A DNA stretch of 12,617 nucleotides from Betaproteobacteria bacterium (GTDB lineage Bacteria > Pseudomonadota > Gammaproteobacteria > Burkholderiales > Burkholderiaceae): positions 1 to 12,617 of the forward strand of contig CANIMS010000021.1 in NCBI GenBank assembly GCA_947468785.1. Reading direction: 5' to 3'. Numbering within the stretch: the first letter of the stretch is position 1; each line of letters begins with the position of its first letter. This document shows, piece after piece, positions 6,821 to 12,617 of the stretch. The notes beneath the pieces are model-generated. The model did not search any database. It worked only from the letters and a program-made list of their open reading frames with translations, and had not been told where the DNA came from. A program made the translations under genes and the position numbers.

Positions 6821-7270
6821 TTATGCTTTGCTGACAGCATGAATCGCGGCGCGTACTTCTTGGAAAGTTCCACAACGACAGATGTTGGTTACCGCAGCAT
6901 CAATCTGTGCATCAGTAGGCTTAGGGGTATTACGCAATAATGCAGTGGTGGCCATCACCATTCCGGATTGGCAGTAACCGCACTGTGGTACTTGGTTATC
7001 AACCCAGGCTTTTTGTACTTTAGAAAGCTGGCCGTTTTTCTCCAGACTTTCGATTGTTTCGATTTTCTTACCTGCAGCGGCAGATACTGGAATAGCGCAG
7101 CTTCGGAGGGCCTGGCCATCAAATAAGACAGTGCAAGCGCCGCAGACACCAATACCGCATCCATATTTAGTGCCAGTTAAACCTACCTGCTCACGAATCA
7201 CCCAAAGCAAGGGAGTATCGGGATCTACATTAATCTTGTACTTCTTGCCGTTGATATTTAAATCGGCCAT
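6821..7270 (-). CDS. [2Fe-2S] small subunit of the molybdenum hydroxylase (IorA-like)
   Basis: The 149-residue protein carries two [2Fe-2S] clusters that move electrons away from the molybdenum site of the partner subunit encoded 10 nt downstream. The N-terminal plant-ferredoxin-like cluster is bound by Cys38, Cys43, Cys46 and Cys58 (YGCGIGVCGACTVL). The second, in the helical C-terminal domain, is bound by Cys97, Cys100, Cys131 and Cys133 (CGYCQSGM and ICRCGT). All eight ligands are present. It has no signal peptide, so it is probably co-exported with its Tat-tagged partner, as usual for this family. The ATG at 7270 has a strong AGAGGAG Shine-Dalgarno (7284-7278) 7 nt upstream. As first gene of the minus-strand operon it should lie next to the promoter. 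Confidence 0.94.
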   Translation of the reverse strand: MADLNINGKKYKINVDPDTPLLWVIREQVGLTGTKYGCGIGVCGACTVLFDGQALRSCAIPVSAAAGKKIETIESLEKNGQLSKVQKAWVDNQVPQCGYCQSGMVMATTALLRNTPKPTDAQIDAAVTNICRCGTFQEVRAAIHAVSKA

Positions 7271-7401
7271 GAATTCTCTCCTCTAGGCATTTCTTATAGT
7301 TGAGGCTTATTTGATAAAGCCCCTGCTTTTGGTGTGCTTATCTTAACGAAGAATTCAATTATTGCTATGCAACATAAATGTGGGGGCAGTAAGATCAATG
7401 C
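7271..7401. promoter_or_regulatory. Divergent intergenic region between the Mo/Sox operon and the LrgAB-like pair
   Basis: This 131-base gap is AT-rich and must hold start signals for both directions. For the minus-strand operon I see a good Shine-Dalgarno and a possible -10-like TATAAG in the leader, but no convincing -35. For the plus strand there is TTGATA (7311-7316), but no -10 box at the right distance. Two inverted repeats stand out. One is GGCTT (7304-7308) with AAGCC (7317-7321). The other is the compact TTGC-TAT-GCAA (7362-7372), which could be an operator for a shared regulator. No regulator gene is in the window. Exact promoters are not assigned. Confidence 0.5.
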
Positions 7402-7749
7402 ATGATTTCTGGTCTGGTCCAAATCCTACTTTTCCAAAGCATTGGAGAGTTAATCTCTCAATTTTTACTACCCACTCTTCCGGGGCCTGTTATAGGGCTA
7501 GTTCTCTTGGTTTTATGGCTAGTGCTGCGTAAGGGCGTCAATGCCGAGCTAGCCATGGTGGCTGATGGCTTTAGTCAATATCTTGGTCTTCTTTTCGTAC
7601 CAGCTGCTGTTGGTGTAGTGCTGTTTTTACCCCAGCTTAAGGCGAATGCCGTTGCCATTCTTGGCGCCTTGATTGGCAGCGTAGTCTTAACGATTGCGTC
7701 AAGCGCATTAGTAGTGCGCCTTCTCAGCAAAGAATCTGTGAATGAGTGA
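7402..7749 (+). CDS. CidA/LrgA family membrane protein
   Basis: The 115-residue product is a small integral inner-membrane protein with about four hydrophobic helices. It carries the family signature around LPTLPGPVIGLVLLVLWLVL (24-43), then FVPAAVGVVLF (65-75) after a short loop. CidA/LrgA proteins were first described as holin-like regulators of autolysis. With LrgB/CidB-type partners, relatives in Bacillus and streptococci have been linked to pyruvate uptake, which may fit the pyruvate-dependent aminotransferase encoded downstream. The ATG at 7402 has no good Shine-Dalgarno; a GGGGG run (7382-7386) is rather distant. The gene overlaps the next by 8 bases, so both subunits are likely made together. 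Confidence 0.9.
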   Translation: MISGLVQILLFQSIGELISQFLLPTLPGPVIGLVLLVLWLVLRKGVNAELAMVADGFSQYLGLLFVPAAVGVVLFLPQLKANAVAILGALIGSVVLTIASSALVVRLLSKESVNE

Positions 7750-8470
7750 AAAACATTCCATCGTTGAGATTTGGGTCTACCTATCTGGAAGCCCCCTATT
7801 CGCCTTATTTATTACTCTGGCAGCGTTTCAGATCGGTCTTTCGATTTACAAAGCTAGCAAACAAAATCCTTTAGCTAATCCTGTAGCAATCGCTATTCTT
7901 CTGGTGGCCTGCATTATTCAGGGTATTGAGATGCCCTATTCCACTTACTTTGAGGGCGCTCAATTTATTCACTTTTTATTAGGCTCCGCAACTGTATCTT
8001 TAGCTATCCCCATTTACCGCGGCTTAAGTAGCCTGAAAGGTCGCTCTATTCCCCTGGTGTTTTCTTTGGCAACTGGCGGTCTGGTGTCCATTATTAGTGC
8101 GGTTGGAATTGCACAGCTACTGGGCGCTGATTCCAGCATTACCGGTGCGATGTACCCTAAATCAGTCACGGCACCGATTGCGATGGGTATCGCTGAGCGC
8201 ATTGGTGTTTCACCAACCCTCACTGCCATCTTTGCAGTCAGCACCGGCATCATGGGGGCAATTTTGGCGCCCTTTGTTCTCAATGCCCTTGGAATGAAGG
8301 CTTGGTGGCAAAGAGGCTTTGCAATTGGCATTGGCGCTCATGGAATCGGCACTTCCCGGGCCTTTAGTATTCACCCTGAAGCGGGTACTTATGCCAGCCT
8401 GGCTATGGGTTTAAATGGCGTGATCAGCGCGGTAGCGATCCCAGTGATTTATCACCTCTTTAATCAGTGA
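7742..8470 (+). CDS. LrgB/CidB family membrane protein
   Basis: This 242-residue polytopic membrane protein is the normal LrgB length. Conserved blocks visible are AIYRGL-like AIPIYRGLSSLKG (88-100), the PKSVTAPIAMGIAERIG segment (139-155), the GIMGAILAP turn (168-176) and GIGAHGIGTSRAFSI (195-209), which is strongly diagnostic of LrgB. It begins inside the last codons of the CidA/LrgA gene, showing that the two form one transcription and translation unit. They likely form a complex in the inner membrane, either a holin-like modulator of cell lysis or a transporter of small oxoacids such as pyruvate. The sequence alone does not decide between these. Confidence 0.92.
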   Translation: MSEKHSIVEIWVYLSGSPLFALFITLAAFQIGLSIYKASKQNPLANPVAIAILLVACIIQGIEMPYSTYFEGAQFIHFLLGSATVSLAIPIYRGLSSLKGRSIPLVFSLATGGLVSIISAVGIAQLLGADSSITGAMYPKSVTAPIAMGIAERIGVSPTLTAIFAVSTGIMGAILAPFVLNALGMKAWWQRGFAIGIGAHGIGTSRAFSIHPEAGTYASLAMGLNGVISAVAIPVIYHLFNQ

Positions 8471-8519
8471 CTTACTATACTGAGTCATCAGCAGAAATAC
8501 ATTAGAGACTAGTTAATTT

Positions 8520-9656
8520 ATGAATATTCCAGATCCAATCAAGCTAACCCAAGATCTCATTCGCTTTAATACGATCAATCCACCAGGCAATGAAGATGAG
8601 CTTTGCGATTACTTAACGCAACTATTAGAGTCTGCTCATTTTGAATGCATGAATGTCGACTTTGCCCCCAGACGACGCAGTGTCGTAGCGCGCATTCCCG
8701 GCAAACCGGGTAAAGCCAATATTTGTTTTACTGGCCACGTTGATGTAGTTCCTCTTGGAGATCGTCAATGGGACTTTGATCCATTTGGCGGTGAAATTTT
8801 GGATGGCAAGCTTTATGGACGTGGTTCGAGTGATATGAAAAGTGGCATTGCGGCATTTGTGGTGGCCGTTATGCGAACCGCTGAGCTCTCCAAAAATGGT
8901 AATGGGGTAAGTCTCATCATTACCGCGGGCGAGGAGACGGGCTGTGAAGGCGCGTTTTTTATCGCCGCACAAAAACAGGTGATCGATTTCATTGGCAATG
9001 TGGGCTGCTTCATCGTTGCAGAGCCAACTGCGAATGAGCCCATCATTGGTCATAAGGGAGCTTATTGGCTCAGAGCAAAAGCAGAAGGCATTACAGCGCA
9101 TGGCTCAATGCCTGAACGTGGTGATAACGCATTCTTTAAAATTGCTAAAGGTGCACTGGTGATGGAGCAGTTTACGTTTGATACTCCGCCTCACGATTTA
9201 ATGGGTCAAGGAACGATTAATGTAGGCACTGCTAAAGCAGGCCTCAATATCAACTCCGTACCCGATGCAGCTGAAATGACTTTAGATATTCGTACCGTAC
9301 CTGGACAAAGTCACAAACACATTTACGGCTGCTTATGTAAGGCGCTTGGCCCCAATATCACACTAGAGACCATCATGGATGTTGAGGGTATTTACACCCC
9401 GCCAGACCATCCTTGGATCAAAACCGTATTTGCTCAATGCCAGGAGATCAATGGCGTAGAAGCAAGTCCTAAATCAATCTCTTACTTTACGGATGCATCG
9501 GCGCTAAAGGGCCTCATTGGAGATCCTCCAACAGTGGTCTTGGGCCCAGGGCAACCCGAAATGGCTCATCAAACCAACGAATTTTGCTATACCGAGAAGA
9601 TTAGCCAAGCCACTACCCTTTTTGAAAGGCTTATCATTGATTGGCACAAACATTGA
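8520..9656 (+). CDS. M20 family metallohydrolase, ArgE/DapE-type deacylase
   Basis: This cytoplasmic dizinc amidohydrolase has 378 residues, the usual size for ArgE/DapE proteins. All key residues by analogy with DapE are present: His73 and Asp75 in FTGHVDVVP, bridging Asp105 in GRGSSDMKSG, base Glu138 and ligand Glu139 in TAGEETGCEGA, Glu168 in VAEPT, and His350 in PEMAHQTNE. His194 (TAHGSMP) in the dimerisation domain completes the active site. Such enzymes remove acyl groups (acetyl, succinyl, formyl) from amino acids or diamines. A true DapE for lysine synthesis would usually sit in a biosynthetic setting. Here it heads a catabolic run, so an N-acyl amino acid deacylase role is more likely. 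No clear Shine-Dalgarno is seen, and it follows the LrgB gene by 49 bases. Confidence 0.9.
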   Translation: MNIPDPIKLTQDLIRFNTINPPGNEDELCDYLTQLLESAHFECMNVDFAPRRRSVVARIPGKPGKANICFTGHVDVVPLGDRQWDFDPFGGEILDGKLYGRGSSDMKSGIAAFVVAVMRTAELSKNGNGVSLIITAGEETGCEGAFFIAAQKQVIDFIGNVGCFIVAEPTANEPIIGHKGAYWLRAKAEGITAHGSMPERGDNAFFKIAKGALVMEQFTFDTPPHDLMGQGTINVGTAKAGLNINSVPDAAEMTLDIRTVPGQSHKHIYGCLCKALGPNITLETIMDVEGIYTPPDHPWIKTVFAQCQEINGVEASPKSISYFTDASALKGLIGDPPTVVLGPGQPEMAHQTNEFCYTEKISQATTLFERLIIDWHKH

Positions 9657-9677
9657 TCACACAGAGGTACACCTAAT

Positions 9678-11039
9678 ATGAAAATTGAGACATCCCAATT
9701 CAAAGATTCTGACTCAGCAGCCAATGCCATCAATATGGATGCTTATTGGATGCCCTACACACCTAATCGTTACTTTAAAAGTAAACCCAAGATTATGGTG
9801 GCCGCTAAAGGGATTTACTACACAGATGATCATGGACGTCAATTATTTGATGGCGCATCTGGTCTTTGGACTTCGCCTTTAGGTCATGGTGACCCACGCA
9901 TTATCGAAGCCATTCAAAAGCAGTACCAAAAAATGGATTATGTTCCCGCCTTTCAAATGGCTGGGCCAGAGACGTTTCGCCTCGCCGAAAGAATTACTCA
10001 GTACGCACCAGCAGGTTTAAACAAAGTATTTTTTGTGAACTCAGGTTCTGAGGCAGTTGATACTGCACTTAAAATGGCCATTGCCTATCATCGCGCCAAA
10101 GGCGAAGCGAGTCGCGTTCGCTTTATAGGTCGTGAACGTGCCTATCATGGTGGCTGTATTGGCGGCATCTCGGTTGGCGGAATTCCTACCAATAGAAAAT
10201 CCTTTGGTGCCATGATGGTCCCCGGAGTTGATCACCTCCCCCACACCCTCAATCTTTCTCAGATGGCTTTTTCAAAAGGGATGCCCACTTGGGGCGCTCA
10301 CTTAGCCGATGAATTAGAGCGCATTGTGGCGCTGCACGATGCCAGCAATATTGCTGCCGTCATTTTGGAGCCCGTTCAAGGCTCTACTGGTGTGATTGTT
10401 CCACCGGTTGGCTACTTACAAAAAATACGTGAGATCTGTGACAAACATGGCATGCTCTTGATTTTTGATGAAGTCATTACTGGCTTTGGTCGCCTGGCTG
10501 CCAATTTTGGCGCAGATCGTTTTGGCGTTAAACCAGACATGATCACTTTTGCTAAAGCCATTACCAATGGCGTCATCCCCATGGGTGGCGTTATCGTGCG
10601 TCAAGATATTTATGACACGATCGTCAATGCTGGTGGCCAAGAACAACTCGTTGAGTTTTTCCATGGCTTTACCTACTCGGGTCATCCGATTGCTACTGCC
10701 GCAGCACACGCCGCACTAGATATCTTTGAGAACGACGGCATCATGGAAAAAACCAAAGTATTGGAAAAGGTTTTGGAGGATGGAGTTCACTCTTTCAAAG
10801 GTATGAACGGAATACTAGACATTCGTAACTGCGGCCTAGCAGCAGGATTGGATTTAGAGCCAGTTGCTGGAAAACCTGGACTGCGAGGTATGCAAGTCCT
10901 TGAAAGCTGTATAGAGAATGGCATCTTGGTTCGCATCACTGGGGATACCATTGCACTTGGGCCACCCTTTGTTGCTACACCTGCTGAACTCCAATCTTTC
11001 CTTGAGACCTTTAACAAGGTTCTCAAGAAGGCATTTTAG
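9678..11039 (+). CDS. Class III aminotransferase, omega-amino acid (beta-alanine):pyruvate type
   Basis: This is a PLP-dependent fold-type I transaminase of 453 residues. The N-terminal WMPYTPNRYFKSKPKIM block (24-40) and LFDGASGLWTSPLGHG (56-71) resemble BauA-type beta-alanine:pyruvate aminotransferases. The PLP phosphate region NSGSEAVDTALKMA is at 121-134 and AYHGG at 155-159. Asp264 in LIFDEVITGFGR contacts the pyridine nitrogen, and Lys293 in TFAKAITNG is the Schiff-base lysine. It likely moves the amino group of an omega- or beta-amino acid, or an amine, onto pyruvate. AGAGGT at 9663-9668 serves as ribosome binding site, 21 bases after the deacylase gene. The carbamoylase-like gene starts two bases after its stop. 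Together they fit deprotection of an amino compound followed by deamination. Exact substrate unknown. Confidence 0.9.
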   Translation: MKIETSQFKDSDSAANAINMDAYWMPYTPNRYFKSKPKIMVAAKGIYYTDDHGRQLFDGASGLWTSPLGHGDPRIIEAIQKQYQKMDYVPAFQMAGPETFRLAERITQYAPAGLNKVFFVNSGSEAVDTALKMAIAYHRAKGEASRVRFIGRERAYHGGCIGGISVGGIPTNRKSFGAMMVPGVDHLPHTLNLSQMAFSKGMPTWGAHLADELERIVALHDASNIAAVILEPVQGSTGVIVPPVGYLQKIREICDKHGMLLIFDEVITGFGRLAANFGADRFGVKPDMITFAKAITNGVIPMGGVIVRQDIYDTIVNAGGQEQLVEFFHGFTYSGHPIATAAAHAALDIFENDGIMEKTKVLEKVLEDGVHSFKGMNGILDIRNCGLAAGLDLEPVAGKPGLRGMQVLESCIENGILVRITGDTIALGPPFVATPAELQSFLETFNKVLKKAF

Positions 11040-11041
11040 TT

Positions 11042-12301
11042 TTGAGCAGCGCAAGCCCATTACGCGATCTTCGAGTACGCGGAGACAGACTCTGTCACTC
11101 GCTGCTTGAGCTTGCTCAAATTGGAGCTACTAAAAAAGGTGGTGTTTGCCGACTTGCACTGACAGATCTGGATCAACAAGGTCGTCTATGGGTGGTAGAT
11201 AAAGCTCTTCGCTTAGGTTTGGAGATCACTACCGACCAAATTGGCAATACCTTTATGCGTCGTCCAGGAAAGAATACGCAGCTTGCTCCCATCATGACTG
11301 GCAGCCATATCGATACACAACCTACCGGCGGTAAATATGATGGCAATTATGGTGTACTTGCCGGTCTAGAGGTCATTGAAACACTCAATGATCACGGAAT
11401 TGAAACTGAGGCTCCGATTGAAGTGGTGTTTTGGACGAATGAAGAAGGTTCCCGCTTTACTCCCGTAATGATGGGCTCAGGAGTTTTTGCGGGAGTGGTC
11501 AGTCTAGAACATGCTTATGAAGCATCCGATATCGCTGGCAAAAAAGTGAAAGAAGAATTGCAACGTATTGGTTTTCTTGGAGAGCAAGTACCTGGTGAAC
11601 ATCCTTGTGGCGCTTACTTTGAGGCCCATATTGAACAAGGCCCCGTGCTTGAAAATAAAGACAAAGTCATTGGCGTAGTACCTGCTGTTATGGGTTTACG
11701 TTGGTTTGATTGCACGGTACAAGGCTTTGAGGCTCACGCGGGCCCAACACCTATGGATATTCGCATTGATGCTCTACAACATGCGACAAGCATTATGCAA
11801 AGGGTCGTGGCCATAGCCAACGAATTTAAGCCCCATGGTAGAGGTACGGTTGGCATGGTTCAGGTATTTCCGAACAGCCGAAATGTGATTCCCGGCCAAG
11901 TGCAATTTTCAATTGATATACGGCATCCCGATGCTGCAACACTAGAAAAGATGACTTCCCTATTGAAGGAATACATTGCACAAGTATCGAAGGAAAAATC
12001 CATTGCCATCGATTTAAAGGAAGTGTCGTACTTTCCGCCATGTAATTTTGATGCCAATTGCGTTGATACGATTCGGCAAGCAGCCATTGACTTGGGCTAC
12101 TCTCAAATGGATGTGGTATCGGGAGCTGGCCATGATGCTATCTACATGAATCGTTTAGCGCCTACCGGAATGATTTTCATACCCTGTAAAGATGGTGTTA
12201 GCCATAACGAAATTGAAGATGCTAAGGCCGAACATCTCGAAGCTGGGGCCAATGTTCTACTCCACTCCATGCTGGCATTTGCTAAGCCAATTCATCGCTA
12301 A
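11042..12301 (+). CDS. Zn-dependent M20 amidohydrolase, hydantoinase/carbamoylase family (TTG start)
   Basis: The 419-residue protein belongs to the group of N-carbamoyl-L-amino acid hydrolase, beta-ureidopropionase and allantoate amidohydrolase. Metal ligands are all visible: His89 (TGSHIDTQPTGGKYDG), Asp100, Glu135 (NEEGSRF), His196 (AHIEQGP) and His388 (DGVSHNE). The dimer-domain block FEAHAGPTPMDIR (229-241) and GAGHDA (361-366) are also typical. The most likely reaction is release of CO2 and NH3 from an N-carbamoyl amino acid. With the beta-alanine-type transaminase beside it, beta-ureidopropionate is an attractive substrate, but allantoate or another ureide is possible. No ATG or GTG lies upstream or near the N-terminus in frame, so TTG at 11042 is the best start, with AAGAAGG (11025-11031) 10 nt upstream. 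It begins two bases after the aminotransferase stop. Confidence 0.9.
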   Translation: MSSASPLRDLRVRGDRLCHSLLELAQIGATKKGGVCRLALTDLDQQGRLWVVDKALRLGLEITTDQIGNTFMRRPGKNTQLAPIMTGSHIDTQPTGGKYDGNYGVLAGLEVIETLNDHGIETEAPIEVVFWTNEEGSRFTPVMMGSGVFAGVVSLEHAYEASDIAGKKVKEELQRIGFLGEQVPGEHPCGAYFEAHIEQGPVLENKDKVIGVVPAVMGLRWFDCTVQGFEAHAGPTPMDIRIDALQHATSIMQRVVAIANEFKPHGRGTVGMVQVFPNSRNVIPGQVQFSIDIRHPDAATLEKMTSLLKEYIAQVSKEKSIAIDLKEVSYFPPCNFDANCVDTIRQAAIDLGYSQMDVVSGAGHDAIYMNRLAPTGMIFIPCKDGVSHNEIEDAKAEHLEAGANVLLHSMLAFAKPIHR

Positions 12302-12318
12302 TTGATACGGTAGGACCA

Positions 12319-12617
12319 ATGCAAGATAAAAAGAGCTTAGGTAAATGGGTCATCGCGCGCTTTCAGCATGAGACCAATACCTTCTCACCCATTGCCTCAC
12401 CACTCGAAGCATTTAATCCCTATTGGGGCAATGATGCCTTTCTAGATCAAGAGCATGCCAGAACTGCAATGGGTGCATTCATCCAAATAGCTCAACAAGA
12501 AAATGTTGAAATTATTACCCCCGTCTGCGCCTTTTCAAATCCAAGTGGGACAGTAGATGGAAAGGCGTATGAGCGTATTTGCAATAGCATCGTAGAAGCA
12601 GTCAAACAGGGTTGCGA
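12319..12617 (+). CDS. M81 family metallopeptidase (MlrC-like), 5' part only
   Basis: The frame is open from the ATG at 12319 to the window edge, giving about 99 residues of a longer gene (family members are usually near 500). AGGA (12312-12315) sits very close upstream. The N-terminal block VIARFQHETNTFSP (11-24) is the diagnostic start of MlrC-type proteins, with His17 and Glu18 as likely first metal ligands. The SGTVDGKAYERI segment (79-90) is also typical. MlrC is known from microcystin breakdown, where it processes linear peptide fragments. Most family members in soil and water bacteria have unknown substrates. It follows the carbamoylase-like gene by 17 bases and is probably in the same operon, acting on a small peptide or amide. 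Confidence 0.85.
   Translation, partial: MQDKKSLGKWVIARFQHETNTFSPIASPLEAFNPYWGNDAFLDQEHARTAMGAFIQIAQQENVEIITPVCAFSNPSGTVDGKAYERICNSIVEAVKQGC

Noticed and set aside
6811..6873. Longer start for the Mo subunit at 6873
   Set aside because: It would put 21 extra residues before the Tat motif and overlap the small-subunit gene. The ATG at 6810 has a ribosome binding site and gives a proper N-terminal Tat signal.
8625..9101. 158-residue antisense reading frame opposite the M20 deacylase
   Set aside because: The plus strand here encodes all of the M20 active-site motifs, so the antisense frame is a coding shadow.

Overview
The window looks like a chromosomal stretch of a free-living betaproteobacterium, most likely Burkholderiaceae and possibly Polynucleobacter. 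I judge this by protein resemblance, moderate GC, tight gene packing and the mix of genes; it is an inference, because there is no rRNA or marker gene to fix it. Coding density is very high. The longest gap between genes is about 130 bases. I saw no IS element, tRNA, CRISPR array or phage gene.

Left part (1-2506, + strand): the C-terminal part of a penicillin-acylase-family Ntn hydrolase, two small exported proteins whose genes overlap (one resembling surface-adhesin protein E, one an Ala/Thr-rich lipoprotein), and purU (formyltetrahydrofolate deformylase).

Middle part (7270 down to 2527, - strand): one compact six-gene operon and the most interesting object here. In transcription order it encodes a [2Fe-2S] subunit and a Tat-exported molybdenum subunit of a two-component, isoquinoline-1-oxidoreductase-like (xanthine dehydrogenase superfamily) enzyme, then SoxX, a SoxY-like carrier, SoxZ and SoxA. 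The last three junctions are an 8-nt gap, a 4-nt overlap and a 3-nt overlap. The SoxY-like protein lacks the canonical GGCGG C-terminal arm and instead ends SACTEMV, close to the 'AACIE arm' SoxY relatives. No soxB and no soxCD are present. The layout suggests a periplasmic pathway in which SoxXA loads a substrate on the variant SoxYZ carrier and a molybdenum hydroxylase, rather than SoxCD, does an oxidation step. That functional link is an inference from gene order.

Right part (7402-12617, + strand): a CidA/LrgA-LrgB membrane pair, then a run of catabolic genes: an ArgE/DapE-type M20 deacylase, a class III omega-aminotransferase resembling beta-alanine:pyruvate transaminase, an M20 carbamoylase/hydantoinase-type amidohydrolase starting with TTG, and the 5' end of an M81 (MlrC-like) metallopeptidase cut by the window edge. 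Together they suggest stepwise breakdown of N-acylated or N-carbamoylated amino compounds, with the amino group passed to an oxoacid such as pyruvate.
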